A DNA stretch of 64,000 nucleotides from positions 136,659,053 through 136,723,052 of the forward strand of contig NC_086024.1 in assembly GCF_036323735.1 (NCBI RefSeq), in the 5' to 3' direction. This DNA comes from Rattus norvegicus (lineage: Eukaryota; Chordata; Mammalia; Rodentia; Muridae). The notes beneath the pieces are model-generated. The model searched no databases, was not told the origin of the DNA, and saw nothing but the letters and a program-made list of their open reading frames with translations. This document shows positions 39,201 through 51,200 of this stretch, piece by piece. The number at the start of each line of letters is the position of its first letter. The stretch's first letter is position 1. Both the position numbers and the translations under genes were made by a program.

Positions 39201-42200
39201 ACTTTTAGGAAGCTCCTGAACTGGGCTTGTGAACCTGTTAGTTAATGAGTAGTTGCGGGGTGTGCCTGTGTGAGTAGAGGCCAGCTTTCATGTTATTTTC
39301 TTAAGTCACTTCCTGCCTTGTCTTTTTCAGTCAGGGTCTCTCACGGAACCTGGAGCTCACCTATTGGCCAGCCTGGCTGGCCATGAGACCCAGGGATCTG
39401 CTTTTCCACTGGCCAGGTGCACGTGGCTGTGCCTGGCTTCTCATGTGAGAGCTGGGGATCTGAACTTGGGTCCTCATGCCCCTAAGGCAAGTACTTTACC
39501 AACTGAGCCATCTCTCAGCACCCCCTTTTTTAAACTTTATTTTTTTTACTTTATTGTGTAAAATACATCACAGTGTATATAGTTATATATCTTCACTTGC
39601 CTGTTGTCTTAGGGATTCCATTGCTGTGAAGAGACCATGACCAAGGCAACTCTTACAAAGGAAAACATTTAATTGGGCTGGCTTACAGTTTCAGAGGTTC
39701 AGTCCATTATCATCATGGTGGGGAACATGGTGGGGAAGGAGCTGAGAGTTCTACAGCTTGATCCACAGGCAGCAGGAGACTGGGTGCCACTCTGGGCATA
39801 GCTTGGGCATAGTAGACCTCAAAGCCCACCTCCATGGTGACATTTTCTCCAACAAGGCCACGCCTCCTAATAGTGCCACTCCCTGTGGGTCAAGCATTCA
39901 AACTCATGAGTCTCTAGGGGCCATACCTATTCAAGTCACCACACCTAAGTGTGCATGAACCGCCCCACATAAGCACAAGTCCGAGGACAACTTATTTGGT
40001 TGAGGGTCAGTTCCTTCCTTTGCTGTCGTGTGGGATCTGGGGATGAACTGAGGCTTGACAGCAAGCACTTTACTCTTTTGAGCCATCTTGCTAGGCACTC
40101 TCTTTATTGTGTGTGGGCGTGGGTTTTGTTTGTTCGTTTTGAGACACAGTCCCACAAGGTTGTCTAGGAGAGTCTTTGATTTACTGTAGTTTGGGCTGGC
40201 CCTGAATTTGCGACCCTCCTGTTTCATCTCCTGAGTAGCTGTGACTACAGGCACAAACCACGAGGCCTACCTAGGGCTTAACTATCTTTGAAAGATCTAG
40301 GCCCTGGTTGATCCGGAGCCTGGTGGATGGACAGTTTTTACACACTGGGGAAGAAAGGGTGGTGGAGTCAGGGTTGTCTCATTTCTCCTTCCTCACAGGG
40401 GACGTAGGTGTTTTCCTTATATGCTGTTCTATGTTAATGTTTTCACGTGTTTGAATGTTTGCTTGCATGTATGTCTGAGTACCTTGTGTGTCTGGTGCCC
40501 ACAGCAGTCAGAAGAGTTCATTGGATCCCCCAGAACTGGAGTCACAATGGTTGTGGGTCACCACGTGGGTGCTGAAAACTGAACGTAGGTCCTCTACGTG
40601 AGCAACAAGCGCTCTCGTCCCGGGCCACGTCTCCAGCCTTCAGCCTCGTTCTTTTCACAGTAATCTTCAGGAGCCTACAATACATGGTGAGGTCACAGTT
40701 GCCTTGTGCTTTTCTGTCACATGTCCTGGAGGAGTAAGCAGAAGGCACATTCCAAAGATCTGAGCCTCCCAACTGTACGGTGGAGAGAAAAGGTCGGATC
40801 CTATCTCCCGGGTACTCTGACTAGGCCTTGCTTTGCTGTGGACCTCTTGTTCTTTGCTCTCTCACCTCGTTAGACGTGTAGTCTGCATTAAACAGCTCCA
40901 GAGTCAGGCTGGGTGTCTAGACCAACAAGGAATCAGCAGGTGCCCTGCTCCTGGTGCTGGGAAGAGAGTGTATGCTGGAGATTTTCTGGGAGGGCTCTTT
41001 TTTTTTTTTTTAAAGATTTATTTATTTTATGTATATGAATACACTCACCAGAAGAGGGCATCAGATCCCATTACAGATGGTTGTGGCTGCTGGGAATTGA
41101 ACTCAGGACCTCTGGAAGGGCAGTCAGTGCTTCTAACCACTGAGCCATCTGTCCAGCCGAGGGCTCACTCTTACCTATCCTGTCTCTTCCTCCTCCCCTT
41201 TGTCTCCTGACTGAGGTTGTCCTCAAGGCAGTTCTTTTTAGCGTGTTCCCCTATCTGGGAAGTGGAAGCGGTATAAGAGCCCCAGGAGAGCACCGCAGCC
41301 TGGCCTGCTCATGCCATGGGTAGTGTCTGTCCTGGTCAGTTTGTCTGATCAGTCTTGGCCAGAGGCTCAGACCACAGGTAGGTCTCATGGGGCCATTGCT
41401 GAAGCTGGCTTTGTCTGCCAGGTCATGAGTGCTGTCGTCCTTGCTAAGGTACTGACTGAGTGGGTTGCGTAGTCTGCTCTGTAGGTCTCATTCTGGGGTT
41501 AATTTGGCAGTTGAGTTTGCCCATCAGTGACCTAAAACATGGGTCTGACCAATGGACCTCCAGAGTGAGAGTCAGCTGCAGACACTTTGCTGCCTGCGGT
41601 GAGGCAGTGGGTCTCTGGGCTTTGTGTGGTATTAATGCTGGAATAGCTGTGTCATACACAACCCAAGCTTCAAGGCCCAGCCGAGGGAGAGCTGCAGGAG
41701 CTGGCCAACTCCCCTGCTCTCTCCTTTACCCCAGGCAGGCCCCTCAGACCAGCTGGTTCCTGAGTAGGGACTTGGGGACGGGCTGGGCTTTTACTTTTAC
41801 AGCTTCACCATCCTGTTAGCCCTTTATTCTTTTTTTATGATAAATTGATGAGCTGATAATTTGAATCTTCTTTATTTTTCAAGACAGGGTTTCCTTGTGT
41901 AACCTTGCCTGTCTTGGAACTCACTCTGGGGACCAGGCTGGCCTCGAACTGACAGAGATCCACCTGTCTCTGCTTCCTGAGTGCTGGAACTAAAGGCACA
42001 GTGTGTCATCACTGCCTAGTGGAATTTATTTTATTAATGAAATCAACAGGAAAATTATTTTGTTTAAAAATCTGTTTTCTGAATAAACACACTGGTTATT
42101 TGTGGGGTTTTTGTTTTGTTTTGTTTTGTTGTTTTTTTGAGATAGTCTTTTTTTTTTAAAGATTTATTTATTTATTATAAATAAGTACACAGTAGCTGTC

Positions 42201-45200
42201 CAGACACATCAGAAGAGGGCATCAGATCTCATTACAGATGGTTGTGAGCCACCATGTGGTTGCTGGGACTTGAACTCAGGACCTCTGGAAGAGCAGTCAG
42301 TGCTCTTAACCTCTGAGCCATCTCTCCAGCCCTGAGATAGTCTTAATGTATATCTCAAGCTGTTCCCAAACTCACTGTGTAGCTGTGAATAGCTTTCAGT
42401 GATCCTCCTGCCTCAGCTTGGGAGTATAGACTTGCACTAAGCCTGGCTAGTTCGTTAGTCATTTAGAGTAACAGAATACCTTTGGCCACTTAGGTATTGG
42501 AAGGAATGGGTATGTGTTCTAGTTGTGACCCAGAAACTGGTCTTCAGGGCTCAGGGAGATAACTTAGTTGGCACAAGTGTTGGCCACAGAGGCACGAGGA
42601 CATGTTGTCTAGAAGCCATGGCCAGGCTGGGTGTGCCACCACTTGTTGCCTGCCTGGTAGCCTCTTGCAGGCCCGAACACTGCCTGTCAGCCTCTGCGAA
42701 CACAGCGAGGGGAAGGAGACCACTGCTGGAAGTGTGCGCTTGGGAAGGAGGCCAGGGAACGGGGGTGCAGGAGAGACACTGACCAAGGGTGTAGCCGGTG
42801 AAGACAGTGTGTCCTTTAGAGGGGGAGAAACTCCAGATTGAACACACCTCAGGGAGAGGGCGAGACTGGGGTGCATACAGGTGACCGTTTGGAATGTGCA
42901 GCCTGGACGATGGGTACAGCCTGTATAGTCATGGGCATTGATTGTTATTTCTTGCTTTTATATTTCCCCACTCCCGCTTGGTTTTTCTTCTTTTGGTTTT
43001 TCTAGACAGGTTTCTCTGTGTAGCTCTGGCTGTCCTAGAACTCATCCGTAGATCAGCCTGGCCTCAGAGTTGCAGATCCTACTGCCTCTGCCTCCCAAGT
43101 GCCAGCCTCCACCACTACTTCTTAAAAGAAAAAAAAAAGTGGTGGAGAATGAAAACCAAAGAGTCCTTTCCACTTCTCCACAATCCAGTCATGGAAGAGT
43201 CCAGAGACAGGACAGAGATCTCTGCGTAGAGAATGGCAGAGAGACCTAAGGCATCCCTCGGATCCTAGCACCAGGCTAGGGTGGTTGTAGGATTCTAGAA
43301 GGGGCTATGGGTGGTGCGGTACTTACTGGGAAGATCCAGGATGGTGGATCAGGGATGGTGCAGGCAGTATTAGCTGGACGAGCAGCTCAGAAGAGCTGCC
43401 AAGTCTGACAGGAAGTAGGAGAGCACAGTGCCCAACATCGCCTCTCAGGCCAGGGGTTTGCTCACTCAGCAATAAATGTGTCACAGTAAGTCCTAAATCT
43501 TTCACTACCTCATGATGTGGTTCTGGGGATTTGGGTGTGGCAGAGTACACTCGTAGTTCCCCACACCAGGGAGGCCAGAGATGGGCAGATTCAGTCAGCC
43601 AGCCTACCCTGCTTGGCAGATTGTAGCCCATTGAGAGCCTACCTCCACACACAAAGTGGACCTGAGAAAGACCTCTGGTGCCCACACGCACGTCACTTCT
43701 GAACACAGCACTCCACCATGCATGCCCAAGTAAAGTTGTTCTTTGAAGGTCATGTGTGTGTTGTGTTCCAAGCCAGAACTCTCCTGTCATGGCTGCATCA
43801 GGGTGGTCTAAGGACTATAAAACAGCCACTCTTACAGAACTGTGGCTTCCTTTTTTAATCTCACTGTGACCACCGTTAGCTTTTGTGATGGACATCTGAG
43901 TCATGGAAGGCACCATATAGCAGGAACCTGCCACCATTCAAAGTGTGTGGAGTGCTCATGAACTGACAAGAGCTGAGAGCAAAGTCCCCCGACAGAGCTA
44001 CTGACTTGCCTCCGTGGACAGTTCCAGAGCTGGGGTGGGGGAGGCAGGGATTCCAGGTCCAGAAACCAGCAAAAGAGCAGCAAGGAAACACACGGCAGCC
44101 CTCGGGGCCTCAGGACACCTAGAAGCTGCATGACACAATGCAGGGTCCCATGGAGCTCACCAGGGCTTGGTGTCTCTGTCCGTGCTGCAGTGATGCCCCT
44201 TAGGGTCCCTGCTCTCCCACAGTGAAGGGACATTGAGCATGACCCCAAGGACTCCTCCCAAGCACCTGCAGAGGCTTGGTGCTGTGAGGCTCTTGGATCA
44301 ACTGAGAAAGGGGGCGTCCTTAGATAGGACTTCCTCCAAGCAGGTGTGTGCATCGGTTTGTGTGGCTCGTGTGCACTTGCACTAGCCTAGTGCCAGGTGC
44401 GGGCTTTGTAGGTTTGTGTTCAAGGGAAGAGCTGCAGGCTCTCGGATGATGGTCCCATGTTCTGAGCCACTTCTGTGGGTATCTTCCAGAATCTGCCTGT
44501 GACAAGGCCAAGAGCAAAAATAGGTCAGGCTCCCACTGGGACGAGGGGGGACCCTCAATCTTTTTTTTTTTTAAAGGTTTATTCATTTATTATATATAAG
44601 TACACTGTAGCTGTCTTCAGACACACCAGAAGAGGGCATCGGATCTCTTTACAGATGGTTGTGAGCCACCATGTGGTTGCTGGGATTTGAACTCAGAACC
44701 TCTGGAAGAGCAGTCGGGTGCTCTTTTTTGGTTCTTTTTTTTTTTTTTTTTTTGGGAACCGAACCCAGGGCCTTGCGCTTCCTAGGCAAGCGCTTTACCA
44801 CTGAGCTAAATCCCCAACCCCTAGTCGGGTTCTCTTAACCACTGAGCCATCTCTCCAGCCCCAGGACCCTCAATCTTACCTAGCTGCTGTAGTGGGGAGG
44901 ATGAAGAGCCTCTAAGACATGTGAAGGTGGCCAGGGCTTGGGATTACTTAGTGTCTGGTGACCAGATACTCAAGATGAGGTTCTATTCTGTGTGGTCCTG
45001 TGCTATAGAAAGTGCCTAGTGGCTATGTGGACCCTGACAAAAGCCAGGCCCATGCTGCCAGTGCTGCAGCCACACATGGCTAGCCTCTGACTGATCACAT
45101 TGCTTGTCAGCAGAACCAGAGATGAATTAGTAGGTGTCGTATCCGCAGGCCAAGGACGCCAAGCCTTTCCATGGTGTGCAGCCCTCTGTCAGTGCTGAGA

Positions 45201-48200
45201 TCTGGAATAACTATTAGAACTATTAGGTAAAAAGCCTTGGTCAAAACATGACATTCATTTTTTTCTAGAAAAAAAAACTTTTTTAAGCAGGCCAGTGAGC
45301 CATTTCTCCAATCCCCTAATATGCCTTTCCTTTCCTTTTTTGAGACAGAGTTACAGTATGTAGGCCTGGCTATACTGAACTTTCATTTTATAGACCAGGC
45401 TGGTCTCAGACTCAGATCTGCCTGCCTGTCTCTGCAGCGCTGAGATAAAGGTGCGCCACCACTGCTCAGCCCACTTGGGCATTTCCTTCCCGTCTCTGCT
45501 TACTAAGACATCTGAAGTACTCACTGCCTCCCACAGAAGGCCATGCTCCACCTCACTGGCACCATCTCTAAGGCTGGGGGCATCAGTGTGTGGGACAAGC
45601 CTGTCGTAGTTCACATCATTGACTTCCTTTTCTTGGGAAAAGTCTCTGTCCATGGGTTTGTATTATGGTGGAACTCTTCCTCGGAGCCAGGTGTAAGCAT
45701 CATCTGGGTGTGAGCGGGACAGAGGGAAGCTGTCAGGGGTGTCTTCTCACACTTCCCCTCCTTCCAGAGCGTGCAGGAAGCTAGTTCAGAGCAGAGCCTT
45801 CCCCTGACTTGGGAGTTGTGTGCCATATGTCACCAGATACCCTGTGCTTTGAGAGTCACCATACACATATGTGGTGTCACTCCAGCTGGGCACTGCAGAC
45901 ACAGCTGGAGTCAGCGATGTCCAGAAGTAGCATTCTGGCCTGGGATATCTGGGAAGAAGTCTGTGACCATTCCTCAGGACTCTGTAGGCCCCAGCTGGAC
46001 CTTCCAAGGTGCCATGGTGCACTTAGAACAAGTTGGGAGCTCTGGACTGCTGGGTACTCACTCCAACATGGAGACTAGACAGGCCTCAAATCCCATGGGT
46101 ACCAGGACAGACAACCCCATCCATGTATGACTGAGGTCTTGGGAAACATGAGTGTTTAAAACCCTTTTTATTTTTAATTATGTGCATGCAAGCACCAGTG
46201 TCCACGGGCCAAAAGGCAGAGTCCATTTCTCTAGAGCTGGAGTTAGAGGCAGTCGTGAGCGGCATCATGGAGTGCTAGGAACTGAACTCGGACCTTGTAG
46301 AGCAGCAGGCGCTCTTTACTGCCGAGCCGTCTCCCCAGCTCCCACCAGCAATGTTTCATTACCGATTGAGCACAGCGTGCAGTGCGGGCCTGGCTGCTGT
46401 GCATCCTTCACGTATTCTCTCCTGGTCTGTGCTTATGTGACGAGTGGGGACCGTCTCTTAGCACCGTCAGCTATCCTGACTTGCTCACCCTGTGTCCTGG
46501 CCTTGTGAGCGCCACGTGCCCAGTTAGCATGACTCGTTTCACAATTCGGAAGGAAGGTGGTCCTGCCTGCTGTATCATCCAGCCTTCTAGTGTGGAGTGA
46601 GCAGCTCAGGCTGAATCCTGTCATGGGGACAGCAGTTCTGACAGGACCACGGATTTGTAGAGAGAATGTACTTTTAGAGTTGTGACCCTTGGAGTAGCCA
46701 CCTGGTGGCCCCTAGAATGAGGTTCCCCAGAGTATCTGAAGAGGTCATACACATCCCTTGGACCTGATGGCACTGGGTCATCTGGAGAGAGCACTTTGCA
46801 CTGTGTCAAGGGGAAAAGCAGCAGAGGGCAGGCGAGCACTGAGAGCAGATTCAGCCCTGTTCACTGATGAACTGTGCAGCCGCCCCCTGTCCCCAGGTCT
46901 CTCATGCCAGCCTAGTTGGTGCCATTCTCCTGCCTCTGCAAATTCACATGCACAGACAGCCATTTGCCTTCTGCTTCTGTGTCCTGCATGAGTTAAGTCT
47001 CTTCAGGACATTTCGGGTCACGTGGACCTCGCTCAGCCTGTGCTCTGTTCTAGCCCTGTTCTTACAGGCCCTGGTACATTGAGTCAACTTTATGTTTCAA
47101 CTCTCTAGAGCCATACTTCCTAAGAAGAGCCCCGTACTTTCCTTTGACTGTAAAACAGGGTCAGCGTAGGTCATTTCCTGCTATGGAATGTCAGGTTTAT
47201 TTCTTCCTGGAACAGGATAGAGGTGAAGCAGCCAGAATGAGCTGCCCTCCGCATCTGGAGTCTGAAGGAATCAAAGCCCTTCTGATCTGAACTCTGCTGC
47301 CAAGTTAAACTGTGCCTTTGCATCCCACAAAGTATTGGGTATTCAGGCCGGGTCCTGGCTGGGGCTTCTGCAGGCCTTAAAGCGGCCTTCCTAACCAAGA
47401 GCCTTGGGCTATGGCCTGGCCAATCTTGTCTGGCTTCTGAGCTAGACCCTGAGCTCAGCGGGCTGTTCTGCCTTGCTGTTCATAACCTGCCTCTACAGGC
47501 AGGAAGTTGGCTTTCCTGGCAGCCTTTCCTTGTACCTCTTGACCCTGTGTCAGCTGTTAGCCACGTGACAGAGCTAGGTTATAATTCTGTGTCGTCTTCT
47601 TCCTAGTGTCCAAGATGTATGCAGTGTGATGCCAAGTTTGACTTTATCACCAGAAAGGTGAGCCAAGGTTGTGGTGGGCATGGGGTGTGGGTCGGGCTAG
47701 GCCTGGTAGACTGGTAGAGTTCTTTCTGGGAAAGCCTGGTTCCTTGGAGGAGCTGGGTCTTACAGGCTATTTCGATGCCCCCTCAGTCACTGGTACAGCT
47801 CCCCTACGGAGTACTGAGCTCTCAAGGAGGCTCAGGGGCAGCCTGTACTGGGCAGCAGGAGGTTGAAGGAGTTGAGGGCTTGGGTTACACTTGAGTGAAC
47901 TGCTCACCTTAAACGCATAAGGCCCTGGGTTCAGTCTCTAACAACACGCAACCACCCACCCACCATGAAGAGACACAGAGAAGCTGTTTTGGTCCATCTT
48001 TTCCAAATAAGGCAGAGCTCTGCTGTGTTGATAGTGCACTTGTGCAGGAGTGACAACAGTACAGGTGCATTCTGGGGGTTCTGAGAGAACTGGCTAGCGG
48101 GGCAGGCCCGGTGCAACCTTGTTGACCCCGTTTACTGCCCAACCCTTACCCTCATCAGCATCACTGCCGCCGCTGTGGGAAATGCTTCTGCGACAGGTGT

Positions 48201-51200
48201 TGCAGCCAGAAGGTGCCACTTCGGCGCATGTGCTTCGTGGACCCAGTGCGTCAGTGCGCTGACTGTGCCCTGGTGTCCCATCGAGAGGCTGAGTTCTATG
48301 ACAAGCAGCTTAAGGTGCTTGTAAGCGGTAAGTCAGCATGGTGAGTCACTAAGTCAGCACGGCGAGTGGACATGCTGTCACTAAGTCAGCATGGCGAGTG
48401 GACATGATGCCATTAAGGCGTGGCCTGCTCCAGCATGGCGTGTCTTGCTCTCTACTTTTTTTTTTTTTTTTTTTTTTCGGAGCTGGGGATCGAACCCAGG
48501 GCCTTGCGCTTGCTAGGCAAGTGCTCTACCACTGAGCTAAATCTCCAGCCCCTCTACTTTGTTTTTAACCTACTTAGAAGCAGCTCTGGAGTTGACTTCA
48601 GAAATGGAAATGTTCTAAGATGTCTGCCTTACTGGCACTGTCATCAGATGGACAGGGAGTAGGCTAGCAGCACCTTCCCTGGATGGAAGGCTGTCACCAG
48701 TAGTCGAGTTTGTGACCATGGCCGGAAGAGAAGAGGCCTGGAGACAAGCTGCGGCAGATACAGATGCTGGTTCTGAACCACATCCCAGGAGCATAGGAAA
48801 GTTCTCTGTCAGATGGGGCCTGCCTCCCACAGCCCCTCTGTAGGCCTTGTCTATATCTCGCAGGCGAGGGCCAGCCTCTTCTCTGGCACTGTGGTCCACT
48901 CTGCCCTAGAGTACTTACTACTGTCTGGTCTGGGACTTGAACTCGCTCCCCTACTTGCCTTCTTTGAAGGTTGTAACAAAATTCACAGCTCTGTATGCGT
49001 AACAATGCCTTGATTTTATGTGGATGGCTGTTTTTCCTACATTATATCTGTACACCATGTGCCTGCCTCATGTCTACTGAAGTCAGCAGGGGTCACCCAC
49101 TCCCCTGGACTTCTAGGCAGTTCTAAGCACCGTGTGTGCACTGGGTGTTGATTCCAGGTCCCTTGAAAGAACATGAGTGCTCTTAAGCACTGAGCTGAGA
49201 TCTCCAGTCTCCAAGCAGTGCCTTTTTAAGCTTTTGAGGCCCTTGATTCATTATTGCCTTTTTGCCTAACCAAAGGGATCCTACAGCACAAAGCCATCAC
49301 TTGTATCAGCCTGTCCTGTCCCATGTGGTCGTGAAGGAGAGCTTTCCTGTCTTGAGAGCATGGGTCTGGTGGCAGTTAGATGAAACAGTGTGTCACGTGT
49401 GGTTTGGTTTTGTCTTCCAAGGAGCTACCTTCCTTGTTACTTTTGGGGACTCAGAGAAGCCTGAGACCATGGTTTGTCGTCTTTCCAACAACCAGAGGTA
49501 AGTGGACGTCCCCCAGCACTGGCCAGTGTTGTCGTAGCTTTAGGCCTCAGCCTTAGGACTTTTCTTTTGTTACAGATGCTTGATTCTGGATGGAGACAGC
49601 CATCATGAAATTGAGATTGCACATGTGTGTACTGTCCAGATTCTCACAGAAGGCTTCACTCCTGGAGGTACATGCCTTTCCTGAGCAGGAGGGGTCTAGT
49701 ACCTATGTGGGCAACAGGAGGTACTGTATTTGGTCCCAGATGGCCCGCCATACTCTTCATTGGGGCTTTTGTTAAGTCAGTAACTGTAGAACCCACCAGG
49801 TAAGTGGAGAGGAGATACGAGGGGAGATTTGCCTGTTGTCCATTTCCTCTGACTTGGGTATTTACTTACTGACAGACAGCGCTCCAAATGCGCGGTCTGA
49901 AGTTCCAGAGGCGTGTGGTGGTGGCTGATTTGGAGCCCTGCTTGCAGACTTGCTGTTTGCCTCCCCTGCAGGCGTCTGTGCAGCCAAGATCCTTGATCAG
50001 CTCCGTGGTGAGCTCAGTGGTCTTACCTCAGCCTGACTTCATCGGCTGAACTGCGCGTCGCACATTCTAAACTTGCAGATCTGACCTAATGCACCTTGCT
50101 TTCCATTTTCTGACTGACTCTTGGTTGTTTCTTCTTTGCACTGCCTGCCTACCTTCTTCAAGTAGAAAAAGACATTCACACTTACAGCAGCCTCCTGGGG
50201 AGCCTGCCTGCCTCTGAAGGTTAGCCTCCATCCTGCCTGGGTCACTCCTCCCAGCATGCTGTGGTGTCTGCTCCCCTCTGCTTCTATCTCTTGGGGTAGT
50301 TCTGAAACTTCAGGTCACTTTTGATTAGGAGAGACACTAGGTCCAGTCTAAGAGCCTATGCAGAGTAAGTCAGTGTCCTGAGAGAACAAAGTAAGCTTGC
50401 TCAGCTCTTTCCCAGGGAGAAGGCGTGCAGGAGTGACAGCTTCTGTCAGTGTCGGCCAAGTGTATGGTTCTCCTTTGCTGGTTGGGCAGCAGCGTTCATC
50501 ACTGAACCCAGTAGCTTACCGCCCGCAGACACTGTCCTCCAGGGGTCCCTGACTGTCGGCTCCTCCATCGCAGTCTCTAGAGGGGCCCAGCTAAGGAATG
50601 CAGCACGGAGCTGCACGAGGTGCATGGAGCATTGAGCATAGATACCCTAGTGCCAGAGACCCAGCTCCCCAACCTCTTCTAGGTCAGCCCCGCCCCCGAG
50701 AGTGTAAAGGTCAGGGCATCTGCAAGTGTGTGTGCCATGCGCATGCCTGGTGCCTTCCGCGATCGGAACAGTGCGTTAGATGCCCTGGAACCAGAGTAGG
50801 TTGGGAACTGAACCTACGTAAAAGCAGTAGGTGCTCTTAACTACAGAATCATCTCCCTGGTTCCCGTGGGGGTGGTAAAATTTTGATGGTAAAAAGCCCC
50901 AAACAGCCACAGCCAACAGCGGCCATGACCACGTTCGGCCCGTTTTTATTTACAGAAGCTGGTGGTGCATGGCTTAGATAGGAATTGTGCAATGGCTTGG
51001 ATGAGGCAGTGCAGCCAGAGGCCTTCAGGGGGATTCTGAAGTTTCTGATTAGAGTTGAGTTCAGAAAGTCTCTCTCTGGGTAAACCCACCCCCACCGCCA
51101 GCCCCAGCCAGAGGTTTTGCAGGCAAGGAAGTCAGGCCTCTTTCTGGCTGTGGTCTGCATGCTTAGTCCACTGGCCAATGGGGCTCAGACTGCTTTGATT

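Larger units (their letters stand above)
36295..47606 (+). other. Zfyve21: ZFYVE21 intron 1 (11.3 kb)
   Basis: Holds an ID element (38912), B2 elements (40997, 42150, 44565 with a nested ID), B1 and B3 elements, an unclassified rodent repeat (39605-39945), a short G-rich tandem repeat (37232-37264) and a perfect 8-bp-stem hairpin (37992-38010). No exon or independent gene is apparent. Confidence 0.75.

Noticed and set aside
43323..43790. 155-codon minus-strand open frame in ZFYVE21 intron 1
   Set aside because: No recognisable domain, no splice partner, and length within chance expectation for GC-moderate DNA.
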